From: Maratus speciosus
Taxonomy: Eukaryota; Arthropoda; Arachnida; Araneae; Salticidae
Direction of reading: 5' to 3'
DNA: 64,000 nucleotides
Assembly: GCA_963932465.1 (NCBI GenBank)
Contig: OZ010792.1
Coordinates: 2,790,001 to 2,854,000 of the forward strand
Both the position numbers and the translations under genes were made by a program. Of this stretch, positions 1 to 12,671 are shown piece after piece. Positions within the stretch are counted from its first letter, which is position 1. Every line of letters begins with the position of its first letter. The notes under the pieces are model-generated. The model searched no databases. It saw only the letters and a list, made by a program, of their open reading frames with translations, and had not been told where the DNA came from.

Positions 1-923
1 AACAAAGCAATATTACAAGTTACTGATATTACAAACGAATGTGATAATTTAATTAATTTTTCACTATGTTGATTTCTGTAGATATCCAATAATTTATAAA
101 TGAATTATTATGGAGAATGTACAAAGTTTGCACCCTAGCTCAATGTTTTCTTAATTTATCAAATCATACATAATAGTCAACTTCAACAAATAATATGTTA
201 CGGATTGTTCTATTACGTCATCAATTAAGTTTCTGCGCATGTGCAGATGTAAAACATTTGATTGCTAAAGTAAACTGTTGGTTGGTTAGAGGAATCCGTA
301 GACCAGGTTGGTTGGTTGGATGTATTCGGTCGTTAGTCAAAACACTCAAAATTTACAAACACACATGTATGAACATATAATGTCAATTTCTTAAACACTT
401 CGGCTCATCCGTAGATATTCGTAATCTTTTTGGTGAATTTTTGCCTACATGTATAAGCACATATAGTCGCACAAACATGGATGTACACATATTTTTCTAA
501 AGTTGTAAATAATTCGAAAACTTTTTGTCGAAACTTTTCATGAACTTTCGATTAGGATGCATTTATTCGGTAGTTAAGACAGGTATGTCTAGTACATTTT
601 GAAAGAGAGTTTGACTAACTTGTAGATTTAAAAAAAAAATAATTTTTATGAATATTTTACGCAGGTATATTTACACAGATATTACTTGTAAATAGTATGC
701 CAGGATATAAATACACATGTATGAATGTGCATATAAATTGTCGTATACATGTTATTAACTTGCAAACAATTCAAAAACCATTTGGATAACCATTAGAAAA
801 TTTTTATTTTCTTTCAAAAATTTTATTGACTTGTAATTTTTTTAACTTTTATTTATTAATATAAAAAAATTTTTAACTTTTTTTATTTCGTTTGCATTTT
901 TTTTTAAACTTTTTTTATCTTCC

Positions 924-959
<36 letters not shown>

Positions 960-1814
960 CAAGTTGTGATTTGTTAAAAACTTTTTTATTATTATATATT
1001 TAAAAAGAAACATTTTTTATTTAGTTGTGATTTCTAAAATTTATTTTTGAGTTAAGTTTTACTGTTTACAAATCATTTTTCATAACGTGAATATTTTTCA
1101 AAACCATTCAATGGCAAACATATACATACGCATATATATTATAAGTATGCATATGCGCATAAGGTGCACTAGTATGTTAAGACGATATTTTTCAAAGACT
1201 AGAAGGTAAAAAAGGAATAATTTACTTTTACTAACTAATAAATATTTTTTCTTACAACAAGGAAATTTTTATGTGATAGTTGAAATTCTCTTGGTTATTC
1301 ATTTGTTAATTTTATGTGTGTTGCTTAATTTTTATAGTTCATTACTGATTCATTATTTTAAATAGGGTTTTCCTCCTGTGGCGAGTTTCAAATATCTAGT
1401 TAATTTTCTGGGGGTTTTAGGGGAAGGGTGAAATGTATAGTGGTAATTTGATATGCGATAAATAACATGGTTAACCAAGATTTTCCTATAAAGAGTTCAT
1501 TAAATTTTGACTAAAAGTTGCAATCAAAGTTGCTATTATTTCAAGAAACATTAATGTCGCGTGATCTGACCAATGTTTCAAACTAAATAGGGAAGTTATC
1601 GATTTTTACCTAGCGTATATTATAAAATCTGAATAGTTGAACTAGGTTATTTGAATTAATATGAATGTTTACATCCACTAAACTAAAACAGTGTACTTTT
1701 AATAATGAAAAAAAAAATAACAATACTTTCCTAAAACTAATATAGTCTAGTGTGTGTGAAAATGTAGCCCAAAAACTTAAAAGATGAAAATCACGTGACT
1801 AATATACTGCGCTT
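1..1814. other. AT-rich DNA without a recognisable gene
   Basis: No open frame of believable coding character and no transposon termini are visible. The stretch is strongly AT-rich, with a 31-base poly-T run at about 927-957 and many short A/T runs. Short motifs such as ACATGTATG and CACATAT recur between 350 and 1160, which looks like decayed simple sequence. It could be intergenic or deep intronic; nothing here decides between the two. Confidence 0.6.
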
Positions 1815-2060
1815 AGGCCCCACCAGTGGCCGAGTGGTTCCGCCCTCGAAGCTGGTAGACTGGAGGTGCTATGTTCGATCCTAATCGCGCCCGTCGGCCT
1901 AATCGTTCGGAGTTTTCGTGGTTTTCTTCTAACCTTGGTTTTCCAAGCGTAAATACGGGTTAGGTTCCCTTAGAAAGACCCCCACGGAGGGCACTACCCC
2001 CCTTAGGGCTTATATCCCTCGCTGATGATAATTGGCCATCAAAAACACAATTAACCGTTG
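1815..2060 (+). repeat. tRNA-derived SINE
   Basis: The head has a Pol III box A (TGGCCGAGTGG, 1827-1837) and a box B (GTTCGATCC, 1873-1881) at tRNA-like spacing. It resembles a serine/leucine-type tRNA with a damaged body. The sequence after the head, including TTTTCGTGGTTTTC and ACGGGTTAGGTTCCC, resembles the conserved core of arthropod tRNA SINEs as I remember them. No tRNA fold with a proper acceptor stem can be drawn, so this is a retroposon, not a tRNA gene. The 3' end is uncertain because it runs into the minisatellite that follows. Confidence 0.65.
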
Positions 2061-2087
2061 TGGTTAGTGTATTGGCCCTATATTCGA

Positions 2088-2290
2088 GGCCTAATTCCCG
2101 CACAGGCCAACCAGGCTCCCTAAAATCAGGGCCTAATTCCCGCACAGGCCAACCAGGCTCCCTATATTCAAAGCCTAATTCCCGCACAGGTCAACCAGGC
2201 GCCCTATAATTAGGGCCTAATTCCCGCATAGGCCAACCAGGCTCCCTAAAATCGGGGCCTAATACCCGCACAGGCCAACCAGGCCCTTGG
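2088..2290. repeat. 42-bp minisatellite, about five units
   Basis: The motif GCCTAATTCCCGCACAGGCC recurs with starts near 2089, 2131, 2173, 2215 and 2257, giving a regular 42-bp period. Units differ mostly in the AT-rich link (TAAAATC, TATATTC, TATAATT). The array directly follows the tail of the SINE and is much more GC-rich than its surroundings. Confidence 0.85.
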
Positions 2291-4784
2291 GTCTATGGAT
2301 GAGGGAAGGGCAGGCAAAAAGTTGTTGGGCCTTGGGTACCACTGCAATCTAAATCGGGCTCTACCTGAAATGTGAAGTCAGGCCATGTGAGTTGGAAACC
2401 TCTCGAACCAGACGAGGTGACTGAAAAAAGTTGTTCTTGTATGAAATCGATAATTCGGGTCACTTTCTTCCGTCTCTGAAGTTGTTTAAAATTTGTGTCG
2501 CTAATAATAATAAAAATTTACAAATAATAATAAAATTGCTTTTCAAATGTTAAAGTTTCATTTCGCTAATAATAAAAAAAAAAAAAAATGTGAAAATAAT
2601 TAAATTGTCTTCTTTGGGTTCCTTTGCTAAAGTAAAAAAAAAATACTTAAAAAAAATACTTCTAGGTATATCGATAGAAAAAAGTTTAAACGGTTAATTA
2701 TTATTGTCTCTAACGAAGTGAAAATAATGACTGAGGTATATTTTATATAAGAATACGTGAAGCATTTAACGTTATTCTTACATCACCCTAGAAAATAGCT
2801 TATCATCTATTAGCAATTTAAATATAGAAATTTTGATTCAATGGGGATGTGTGTGTAGTTAATTTATGTATTTCGAATGGTGTAACTATATTAAATAGTA
2901 TGCACGTGTATTAAAATGGATATACGTAGTCGCATAGAATATTTGTTTCTAAAACATAGTATAAATTTAGGTCGATGCATGTTTGAAAAATTATCCTTGA
3001 ATATAACATGTACAGAAAGTTTCGTCTAAATATTTCCATAACTGTAAATTATTTAAAAAGTATGATACCTAATAGTGATTTCATCTCAAAAACTGGGTAA
3101 AAGGCTAACATTATGTTAAAAAAAAAAAAAAAAAGTGAATACGTAGATTTTCAGTATAGTACATTTGATGCTGTTATTAAAATCTAAATGTAGGTATAAA
3201 ACTTCAATCTATCCTATATTTAAAAATTTATAAGAATCCCTTAATTAAGATATATTGTAATTGAGACAGACTTTACTAATTGTTATTCGAATAATATCGG
3301 CTTATCTCTTTTATCTATTGAAAGGGACCGCTTAATGCGGCTCCTTTGATCTTTGAGATAACATTCCTGTAGATGCATGTTCCGACAGAAAGTAGATAAA
3401 CAGTATAGTTGCAGCGAGATTTTTAACGTGTGAGGCGACTGGCCAAATTTGAGAAGACATTATGGATTATTAACAGGTACTGTGTTATTTTATATTTCGA
3501 TTTAATATTAAAAAATATACATCTAAAACTAGGTATTAATAGGTATTTATTTTTATCCGTTAAATTTCCTTTTGAGTATAATTGAAACTGCGTATACTAT
3601 ATGTTTTAATTTGGGAATAGCAGGTTCGAAATTCATTAATATTAATCTATGAAGATGTTATCTCTATTTCAAATCTATTCTTTAATATTTATTTTTCCAA
3701 CATAATATTAGAAATATTAATTTTCGCGATATGAAAATCTCATGCATTGTTTTTGCAAAGTAAAATAAATCATGTGAAATATTTTTACAAAATAATATTC
3801 TATTAGGTAAAGGATTTGTCTAAATTATTTTCTTTTCGAACTCAAAAATTTTTTTAGATTTGAATTTTATTAAAAATAATCCTAGTTCAAAAATCACTGA
3901 AGAAAGCATTTCAATTGGTCTTATAATAGCATACAGTATAATTTACTTAGATTGTTTTCAAATTATAACTGTTTCAATGAACATATAGTTTTAAAAATGC
4001 AGTAGCCTATATCATGTTTTCAATAAGGCAGTCTAAGGACCAACACCTTAAAGAAAAAAAAATGAATCAAAACTATATTTAATCTCCAAAATTAGTTAAA
4101 AATTAGTCTAAAAATTATTCATAAAGATATTATCCAAAAATAATATAGTCGCGGTTTAAAAAACTAATCGCACACAAAATAAATAATATGTCAGAACATC
4201 TTTTACTGAAATTGCTTTCAAAGGCAAAATAATGTATGTTGTTTAGAAATTAATTTTCCAAATAAGTAATATACAAGCAGTCTAAAAATTACTCGTATAT
4301 GCATTTTCTAAATAAATACTATATACGCATTCTTAAAATTTATGATTTCTCTAGATATAATTTGTATACTGTGTAAAAATGAATCGTATATGCATTTTTC
4401 TAATACAGTTCACTCGAACTTTTAAAACAAAAATTCAATTTTTAATTAAAATTTATCTAAATCTGGCTTTGAATTGTGATTTATATATTATTCGTCGGTT
4501 AGGAGGGGAAAAAAAAAAAAAAAAAAAAAAAAAACTCGCTTATCCCACTATTGCTATTTAAATTCTGATTGCTAAAGGCGGTGAAAAAAAAATCTTATAT
4601 GCGAAATTATTTTTATAAGAAAATAGTTTTACACTTTCAATAAAATGTACATATTAACGAGATTCATCTAATTATTTTGCACTGTCCTGTATATGCAGGA
4701 ATTATTGCGTAAGACTCATATTCAAACGTATATTTCGCATTGTTGAAAACTAGTAACAGCTGCATTCAAAATTTACTAATACAC
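2291..4784. other. AT-rich DNA with homopolymers, no gene seen
   Basis: No coding region or transposon ends are recognised. Poly-A runs lie near 3118-3134 and 4509-4534. A short imperfect hairpin (AGGGACCGC / GCGGCTCCT) is at about 3325-3348 and has no known role. The rest is low-complexity A/T sequence. Confidence 0.5.
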
Positions 4785-4812
4785 TTCGCCAACAACATTA
4801 AAAATTTATTCA

Positions 4813-4843
<31 letters not shown>

Positions 4844-5075
4844 TTATTTTCGCCAATAACGTTAAAATTTTCACGAATAACAATAAAAATGTATTCAATA
4901 TTTAAAAAATTATCTAATTGAGTTCATATATTTCACCAACAACATTACAAATTTATTCAGTGCAATAAATGTATTTCCGTAATAACATTAAAATTTTCAC
5001 GAATAACGATAAAAATATATTCAATATTAAAAATATTATCTAAATGAGTTCATATATTTTGCGAACGACATTAAA
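4785..5075. repeat. Tandem repeat, about two units of 125-145 bp
   Basis: The phrase AAAATTTTCACGAATAAC occurs near 4865 and 4990. The phrase AACAACATTA followed by AATTTATTCAGTG occurs near 4790 and 4935. ATGAGTTCATATATTT-like sequence also recurs. Together they show a diverged duplicated unit. A 27-base poly-A tract at about 4817-4843 in the first unit accounts for part of the length difference. Confidence 0.7.
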
Positions 5076-5681
5076 AATATATATATAATTAATAAATATA
5101 TTTCGTCAAAAAAATTAGACCTCCATGACATCATTAGCGAAATTCACGAATTGACTCATTAACATAATAGAAAAGGGTGTATATTTTAATTTTACCGGGT
5201 ATTCATTTAAAAAAGTATCAAGCACCCATTAGGGGGGGGGGGGTTAAAATACCTCATACATGTTAAAAGAAAACCTATCTTTGAACAACCCTGTATTTCT
5301 ATATAATTTCGATAAACCTCTCATAAATATTTAATCAGTTAAAAAAATATTTGTAACATTCATACCCTATTGAAAATTCGAATAATTATTTGCAGTATAT
5401 CTAATTCTAGGTTTTAAAATGAAATTTCAATAGTTTATTATACAAGCTGAAAAAAAAAGGGGGGGGGGCACGTGACCACGAATATTCAATTTTTGTCGAA
5501 ACACTATTTATTTAATTTAAATTTAAAAATGCGCAAGAACAATTCGCATTGAATGAAAAAAAATAATTAACATAATTTATTAATGAGTAATAAACAATTA
5601 AAGTTAGGTGGGGATGAAATATTACCAAAGCCTAAACTTACTAGAGAAAATTCTAAAATTTTCCAATTCGGTATCCATTAG

Positions 5682-5734
<53 letters not shown>

Positions 5735-5860
5735 ATTCAAAATTTTTCTTAAGTCCTAAAATGAAATATTTTAAATTAAATCTTCATGTATAATTTCCAC
5801 CTCAACCTATAGCATGCCCCTAAAAATTCCTTAATTATACCCTCCTCTTAAACAACAAGC
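5076..5860. other. AT-rich DNA with a 41-base poly-A run
   Basis: No gene or element end is recognised. A poly-A run spans about 5689-5729, and G-runs sit near 5232-5243 and 5459-5468. The open frames crossing the poly-A are lysine strings produced by the homopolymer. Confidence 0.5.
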
Positions 5861-6420
5861 TCTCCGCAGGTGGAGGAGCCATTTACTCGTGCCAGGAGCA
5901 GGAGCAGGAGGTGGGAGCAGGCGGAGGAGCATGGTACTCGCAACGGGAGCAGGAGGAGAATCACACACCCTTTCTTAAAAAATTATTTACAAGGTGTGCA
6001 AGGATGGCTTAGAGGTTAAGATAACAGCTAAAATCACTAAGCCATCCTTACATTTTACAAGGGTTCAAACCTTAAACACAACTTAAAATTATTTTTAAAT
6101 AATTTTTTAATTATTTCAAATTTTCACCGTTAGAGGGCAGCATCAAACATCACTTCTCAAAATTCATTCTCCAAAATGACCCCTCGTACTATAGTTCGCT
6201 AAAAAAATTTCACTCTTAAAAAAAAATCTAAAAATTTTTTAAACTCCACCCTCTTCTTAGAGATCAACATTCCTTTCTAACCCCTCCTCTTAGAGCACAC
6301 ATTCTCCGCAGGAGGTGGAGGAGCAGGAGGAGGTGGAGGAGGAGCAGGAGGTGGAGGAGGAGCAGGTGGAGGAGGAGTTGCTCCTTGCTCCTCCTCCGCC
6401 CTCCGCCTGCTGGGGTCGGA
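5861..6420. repeat. Two GGAGCAGGAGG-rich minisatellite blocks
   Basis: Blocks at about 5865-5955 and 6296-6420 are built from GGAGGAGCAGGAGGTGG-like units. Both start after a similar lead (CCTCCTCTTA then CTCTCCGCAGG or TTCTCCGCAGG), so the second looks like a duplicate or expanded version of the first. On the minus strand the second block reads as a proline/alanine string, which is expected from the repeat and is not evidence of a protein. A tRNA-like SINE head lies between them. Confidence 0.75.
6000..6075 (+). repeat. tRNA-like SINE head or tRNA pseudogene
   Basis: A box-A-like TGGCTTAGAGG is at 6005-6015 and a perfect box-B-like GGGTTCAAACC at 6061-6071. The segment GGATGGCTTAG is repeated as its exact reverse complement CTAAGCCATCC at 6037-6047, so the tRNA fold is replaced by a long hairpin. 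No acceptor stem pairs convincingly. A functional tRNA is unlikely; a SINE head or tRNA-derived fragment fits better. Confidence 0.5.
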
Positions 6421-6424
6421 GCGG

Positions 6425-7035
6425 CCTTTTTCTACTACTTGCCACCACCGATATAAATACGTGATATCGGACACGATGTGAGAAGGATTATCAAAAATGC
6501 TAAACTTATTCATTCAATTAATATTAAAGAACAATTTATTTACAAATTATTTACATAGAAACAAAACATTATTTACATTTAAGAGCTCGGATATAGACGA
6601 TCCGGCCCGATACTAAGTTATATATCTATATAGCAATTACTTTCTGTGCACTGGGTCAACTTATTAAAATACCCTATTTCCTTCTCACCCTATGGTATCT
6701 CATTAGATTTATCGGAGGATCACCATGGACACTCGTTGCGTCTGCTTTCTCCACACGAGCCTTTTCCCACAACTCTCTACACTTCACACCCGAAAACTCA
6801 ACCAAACCTTCTTCTTGAGGTCTTTCTCCAGAACTCCCCGTCTCTCTCAGTTATCCCTCCACGAAAAAACATCGGCGCTCACTCGTGTCCACAGGGGTAC
6901 CGTTCTCTTATCTAAAACTTCTCCCTCAGCCAGATAGCGTGGGAATTTCTTTGTTTGCCTTATGTGCGACCCAAGTTCTTAACTAGAAAGAGAAACTGTA
7001 ATTCATTGATACAATGGGGCTTATTCATACAATAA
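6425..7035 (-). mobile_element. Solo LTR-like block, minus strand
   Basis: Read on the minus strand this aligns along its length with 30768-31237. Shared parts are a TGTA...ATGAATA-type start, a segment CTCCGATAAATCTAAT, the phrase GGATCGTCTATATCCGAG, a polyadenylation-type AATAAA, and an end with GATATCAC followed by TATCGGTGGTGGCA. A promoter-like upstream half with AATAAA downstream, and no internal coding sequence on either side, suggests a solitary LTR. The exact ends and a target duplication were not established. Confidence 0.5.
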
Positions 7036-7445
7036 GATCTAACTATAATCGTTCGGATCAACTTCAATGTAAGGAAAAATATTACTTTAAACTCGTGTAC
7101 GCAGAAAGTGATACATATGAAATACAATAAACAAGTAAAAAGATAATATCAGACAACAGTAATCTGCATTAGTTAGCTGCTCATTAGCGTCAGAAACCTG
7201 ACTGCTGTCAACTAGTTAGAGCAGTGTTTCTGAAAAAGGAAAAAGAAACATACAATAGCTAAAGCATCATCGTTCATGAAACTTCTCTGTCAACTTTGAA
7301 TCTCAAATTTCCTCTCATCTGCACGAAACCGCTTAGATATCTTCGCTTGTCTTGTCAGATGATAATTTGATTTATAGGTGCCAGTTTTGTTTATTATTAC
7401 ATTATTAATGTTTATTATTACATACACGCGAACCCTCTGGGTTTT
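7036..7445. other. Unassigned sequence
   Basis: I recognise no gene, no transposon terminus and no tandem repeat. Base composition matches the surrounding intergenic DNA. Confidence 0.4.
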
Positions 7446-7872
7446 TTTCTGTTTTTTAGGTGCATACTTAATTATATAAATAGGTAGAACCTATAGTCAT
7501 CGTCCACATATAATAGCGCAAAAACTACTCAACCGAATGGTTTGAAATTTAATATACAGGAATGTTGCAGAATTTCGTCGAGTCATTTCAAATTTTATGA
7601 AAATCGAATCAAAACTTAAAAAGATAGTCATAAAAATTTTCTTTATTCTATTAAATCCTATCCTACGTTATTAATTCAATGATATCCATCATAGGTCACG
7701 ATTCTAGGTTGCCATGGAGATGACGTTCTATTTAAGATGGAGTCCTATTATTTCCGTATCACCGAATTTTGTATTCCTGCATTTTTGCAGTAGAGTGCAA
7801 CAGATATTACACCAAGATGTGAATATTTATAAAACTAGTTATAGTACGAACGCGCATCATTTTCCACGTTTG
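7446..7872 (-). mobile_element. Family C repeat (Helentron-like), minus strand
   Basis: The 5' end, read on the minus strand near 7870, carries GCGTTCGTACTATAACTAG, matching the start of the copy at 22478. The body shares CATTTCAAATTTTATGAAAAT and CCAACCGAAT-type phrases with 22478-22872 and 53660-54010. The 3' end near 7446 has GGTGC followed by a run of A. No coding capacity is seen. The architecture (5' sub-terminal repeat, 3' hairpin, A-run) matches families A, B, F and G in this window. Confidence 0.65.
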
Positions 7873-8574
7873 ACGTAGAATTTCCGACTTTTTTTTATCA
7901 ATTAAAACGAGGAATTTTATTAAATAAAAGAAGTTAAATTATCTAGATGTATGTTACGCTATCGTACGTGGCACAGAAATCGCGATTATTTGTTAACTGT
8001 TTAATGGTAACGCCCGAATGAAACGCATCTCATTAGTTATTGAACAGCATTTAATGCATCTCCATACCTATAAGGGGGGTTACTTTAGGGGGACCCTGGT
8101 CTTTCACCCAATGCCGCCAAGTTTGTTGCCAACTTGGCGATAGATCCCCAAATTTGGCGACCATAATGAGCCGCCCAAAGTGACACCAACTTGGCGATAT
8201 CTCTAATATTTCACCAAACTCCCATAGACTTCCATTGTAAATCAATAGGGTTTACTTGCTTACAGAAAATCAACAAACTGAGATATGCAACAAAAACTAA
8301 TATTTGCTTAAGGGGTTATATTAATTATATTTAAGGGCGTCCAAGTAAATGAAATGATGAATAAAAGTAACATGATACAATGCTTAGCATGCTTTTCCAA
8401 ACATAAATTTTAAGGGAGACCAAACGGTCGCCAAGGGCGGCTAGTAACTACATAAAACGAAGAAACATTTCATTAAATATTTTTTTTCTGTTTCAAATAA
8501 TGTTTACTTGACTTGAAAAAAATTGGAAGGTTGGCACCTACGATATTATTACTGCATTTTCCTGTCACTGGAAG
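7873..8574. other. Unassigned sequence with CCAACTTGGCGAT repeats
   Basis: No gene is seen. The phrase CCAACTTGGCGATA occurs twice (near 8128 and 8187) and related CCAAATTTGGCGAC once, suggesting a decayed 60-bp tandem unit. G-runs and AAGGGGGG-type motifs hint at an old DNA-transposon edge near 8070, but no matching partner end was found. Confidence 0.4.
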
Positions 8575-8805
8575 ATGGATAGAGGGTGGAGGAGTCGTTC
8601 TTTAACTTTCTCCGTAACGAAAGGAGTTTGTGCTCATCATTAAGAACTGGCCCTGTTATCATCTATATCCTACTTCTTCAAAGGAAGCATTCGTTTTTCT
8701 TCTAAAAATGTCGACACGATTCCTGCCCGAGACAAATTGATATTTTGTTTGTTTGGGTGGGTGTCTGTTGGAATGCGAGTTCCGGAAAGTAGAAAAAAAA
8801 GGGGG
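8575..8805. repeat. Dispersed repeat H, copy 1
   Basis: This stretch matches 16880-17150 in the same order. Shared phrases are TTTAACTTTCTC, GTGTTTGTTCATCATTAAGA-like sequence, ATGTCG-CACGATT, GAATTGATATTTTGTTTGTT and GTTCCGGAAAG. There is no coding potential. It is a decayed dispersed repeat of unknown class. Confidence 0.6.
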
Positions 8806-8889
8806 GGGTGGGGGCATCGTTCACGGATCAATCAATTATTCCTGTCCCTCATTAAAACATATAAATAAATAATTAAAAAAATAAATAAA

Positions 8890-9262
8890 CCTATTTTTAG
8901 GGTTTTGTTCATCTGACGAAACCTTTTTCGTCTCGCTCCTCTGTCTGTCTGTCTGTCTGTCCGTCTGTCCGTCACAGAGCCCGTTCTCAGAAACTATACA
9001 TGTTAGAGACTTGAAATTTTGGGTACTTATAGCTGAACACCTCACATCAAACAACAAATCATAAAATTTTGAAAAAGTTGGTAATTAACCTAATTACGGG
9101 CTAATTAAATTATAAAATTAACCAATCAACCTTTTGAATGCAGGTGAAAATGCACGTTATCGAAATCCTCCCCAGTTTCTCCTAATGGTTGCCAGTAAAC
9201 TCGTCGGATGCTCCGTCAAATCAGCCGGTGCAGGGTTACCACGGAGTACTTTAAGCAATAAA
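8890..9262 (-). mobile_element. Family B repeat, 3' end, minus strand
   Basis: On the minus strand the order is: body phrase ATGATTTGTTGTTTGATGTG, GAGGTGTTCAGCTATAAGTA, CCAAAATTTCAAGTCTC, TTTCTGAGAACGGGCTCTG, a GACAGACAGACAGA microsatellite, then a hairpin made of AAGGTTTCGTC and GAACAAAACCCT followed by an A-run. The same arrangement is seen complete at 56216-62738. The short frame across it is chance. Confidence 0.75.
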
Positions 9263-11869
9263 TGAAGTGGACCTTTAAAAAGCAAAATTGGATCTGCCGA
9301 AATATCGGTCGTACAAATTCGTAACAGGTGTAGAAATACGCGGAAAAAATTCTACTTTATTTTGGTATAAATTTCAAATTTCTGCGTAGGATAGAACGCA
9401 AAAAATCCACTAAAAATCGATCGATAAAAATTTAATTTCTGTGTTTTTAAAGACAATGAAAACAGATTTCCATTCACCGGAAGGCAGCTGTCGTCATTTC
9501 TCGACATATCGGCGCGGGAGAAATTTAAGGGGAGGAAAGTCTAATACGAAATTTAAACTTTTTCAATATTAAATTTTTCGATTAAAGTTTTTGACATCCA
9601 GGCTGGAAATTTCTCGCAGATTCCATACATACCCGGTTCAAAGAGATTGCTTCATTACGAGCTGAGATATTAATTATTATTTTATTAATTCCTTTTATTT
9701 CCATCAAATGCCAGATTAAGATGGAGGCACGTGCTTTTTTAACGGAGATTTCATTTAAATTAGGAAATCTAACAATTTGCGTGGGGTGTTTCGACGGCGC
9801 GCTATGAGATAAGTATTAATTATTCAATATGAAAAAGTTTATAGGTTTATAAGTGTTCATCCCTCTATTTCCGAATAGCAATTTCAGGAAATATCTTAAA
9901 TTATTGTTTAAGACCGCCATTCGATGTGTTCGAAACTTTAAGATACTTTATAACACATAAGAAAAAGTGTAAAAAAGAATGGAGTGTGATATTTCGAGGA
10001 GTGGAGGGGGGGGGGGGGGACTAGATTTATTGCCGAAACGTCAGTGAAGGCTTACTGTGGAGACACGAAAAGTTTTGGTTTCCGTTAGTCTGTCTGTCTG
10101 TTCCGCGATAACTGCCGTAAAAAGTATCCGATTATCTTAAAATTAAGGATGCATGTTGGTGAAATCCCCGGATTTAGCTGTATAGTTTTTGGTTAAATTT
10201 GGTTCATTCGTTCGGAATATATAGAACATTTTATTTTGCGACTTAATGCTTTCCTATAGCAATTCAGACGATTTTTCCATTTTTATTTGTTGAAAAGAAA
10301 TGGCTCATATGATTAAAGGATTTAAATGCTAAATTAAGTATGATGAAATTTCCTAATTAGAACCATACATTATTCATATTAGTTTGAAATTCTGTGTATA
10401 CATTTGTCAGAGTTTTTAAATTCGGTATATAACTTTTATGGAGGGATTTTATATATGTGTTTCAATAATATAAAATATTTTTTTTAATATAAATTTTCTT
10501 TTTAAGCACATATTTAATTGTTTTTATTATCTTTTAACTGTTACCAGCAGCGAACTACACCTAAAAATATCGTAAATGTGAAAGTATGCGTAACTGTTTG
10601 AAGTTAAATCAAAGTCAAAAGGGACGAATTAATGCCTTTGTGTCTTTACATATAAATGGAATTTACCACAGAAATAAAGAAAGACTATGTTCTATTTATT
10701 TTGTTCAAATATTTTTCTTTTAAATTAAAAAGTTCATTATTTTCATAAGGAATAAATCGACATTTTGCTATGAAATTTAACAATCTTTTTTTTTTTTTTT
10801 TTTTTTTTTTTACCGTTGCCACGAAAATTCAATCCCGGAATAAAAATTTATCCTAAACAGTTAATTTTGATTTGAAAGATTTTTATGTGCGAGAGGAAAA
10901 TGAAATAAAAAATAGACATGAATACGCCTTCATATTAGAAATAAAGTGAAAATACGAAATGAAGGTGAATTTGATCTCATATATCAAAAATAAAACGAAT
11001 ACGCTTTGAGGTTGAAATAAAAGGGGCTTGTGTTATGATATGAATTTTTATTATTAAAAAAAAATGTTACTAATATCTCATGGTTTATCGTCTGCACACA
11101 GCTAACAGAAATGTTAATTCTTAATCGAAAATTCCAATGAGGAAAAAATAACTTTTGAAGAGCAAATATATAGTAAATATCAAAATTATGCACCGCAAAA
11201 TTATCGCTGTCGAAAATGACGTCATTGTATCGGGAAATAAATATTTTCATCCTTAAAAACCAAGCATTAACTAGATTGCCTGGAAAAATGTTTTTTGACG
11301 TGTGTTACTTCTTAATGCCGCCTCATTTCAGAAAATATGAATGAAAATTATTTTATTTTTAAAGGAAATTACATTTTCATTCATAAAACTTAAACGTTTA
11401 ATGTAATTGCGTCAATGTAAATCATTTTCTGTGTTACCAGAATTGAAAAATAAGGTTCGGAAGTGTAAAAAGAAATCTAAGATTTGCGCTAACCATTAGC
11501 GCAATCAATAAAATGTTACGTATGTAAATTAATAAGACCACGGGGGGTTCAGGGGAGCGGAGCCCCCCTGAAGAAATCTACTTTATTATTTAAAAAATAT
11601 ACCAGAATTAACAGCTCATGAAAATTTCGAAATATCCTTCCATAACGTTTTTAATTTAATGCTTCTAATGTCTGAAAACTTCGTATTTTTTATTCTTATA
11701 AATAATTACATAATTTGAAAACTTTAAATTGCGGTTTGCAGGAAACTGAATATTACCAAAGTGAGTCTAAAAACAATGATTTGCAGAGCTGACGTTGAGG
11801 CTCCTGATCTGCAGATTTACTAGTTTATTAAATCTTAGCGTTTGTTATCGCAGAAAATGTTTTAAATTG
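9263..11869. other. Old dispersed repeats, no gene
   Basis: Nothing codes here. A block near 9780-10020 resembles parts of 11880-12120 and 12240-12610 (phrases TTTCCGAATAG, CTTTAAGATACTT, ATAACACATAA), so it is a fragment of the family B 5' region. A 14-base G-run lies near 10006, a poly-T run at about 10787-10811, and a strong GC hairpin (TTCAGGGGAGC / GGAGCCCCCCTGAA) near 11549-11573. A CTGTCTGTCTGT stretch near 10088 may be another family B/C-type microsatellite. Confidence 0.5.
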
Positions 11870-12671
11870 TTGGTTAAGACTGCACCGCCACCCTCCCGAC
11901 CATGTATCTACGGAGAGATTGCGCAAAGGAGTTTCGTTCAGATATGCTTTTGTTAAGAATAGAGTGCGCTCCCTGGTGGTGGAATGCGGAACTAACGTAA
12001 CGCGATTTTGTTAAAATTAGGAAATATAACAAGGCGATCCGTTTGCAACTTTAAGATACTTCATGACACATAATAAAAAGCTTATAAAATAATGGTGCAT
12101 GCAATTTCCTGTGAAGGGAGGGCGGGGGAGGGGCGCTGGATTTCTTTTTTAAAATTAGCGTTTACGACCTTTTTAGGTGTCATTTTTTGAGCACTATGAT
12201 ATACTCAGACACGTGCTGCTTATGAAATATAAAAATGCCAAAATTTTAGTTACCACTATTTCCGAATAGTACTTTCAGCAAATTTCTTAATTTCTCGCTT
12301 AAGGCTGCCACCAACTCGAGTAACACATCCACTGATAGGTTGTTTAACAGAGTTTCGATCTGATACAATCTAACAAGTCGATCTGCTGGAAACTTTGACA
12401 TAGTTCATAACACATAATAAAAAGCTTATAAAAGAATGTTCCGTGCAATTTCCTGGGGCGCCTACCTATCTCGGGTGCTATAGACCCGATCCCCTCGACT
12501 AATATACCTACGGATAGGTTGTAAAACAGAGTTTCCTTTGGATAGAGGTTTGTGTAGAATAGAGTGCGCCCCTGGTTGCGAAATGTGGAACTAACAGATT
12601 TCACAAAAGGATAAAATGTTTTAAAGGAATATTAAACGAAACCCTCTGTGCGATCTGTGATCACACTTACC
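11870..12671 (-). mobile_element. Family B 5' region, minus strand
   Basis: Blocks at 11880-12120 and 12240-12610 repeat the phrases TACGGATAGGTTG, AACAGAGTTTC, AGAATAGAGTGCGC and GGAACTAAC; the inverse orientation appears at 56310-56470. The right edge (about 12630-12671) has AAACGAAACCCTCTGTGCG and GATCTGTGATCACACTTACC. That sequence is found uninterrupted at 56216-56265 (opposite strand) and 63905-63960. Here it is broken by the hAT insertion at 12672 and resumes at 14976. Confidence 0.65.

Noticed and set aside
6000..6075. A functional tRNA gene
   Set aside because: Boxes A and B are present but no acceptor stem forms, and a long hairpin replaces the cloverleaf.
6277..6513. Proline-rich 78-residue frame
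   Set aside because: The proline/alanine string is produced by the GGAGGAGCAGG minisatellite and the start lies in LTR-like sequence.
8128..8210. Possible transposon ends around CCAACTTGGCGAT
   Set aside because: The repeats are direct and no inverted partner or duplication could be defined.
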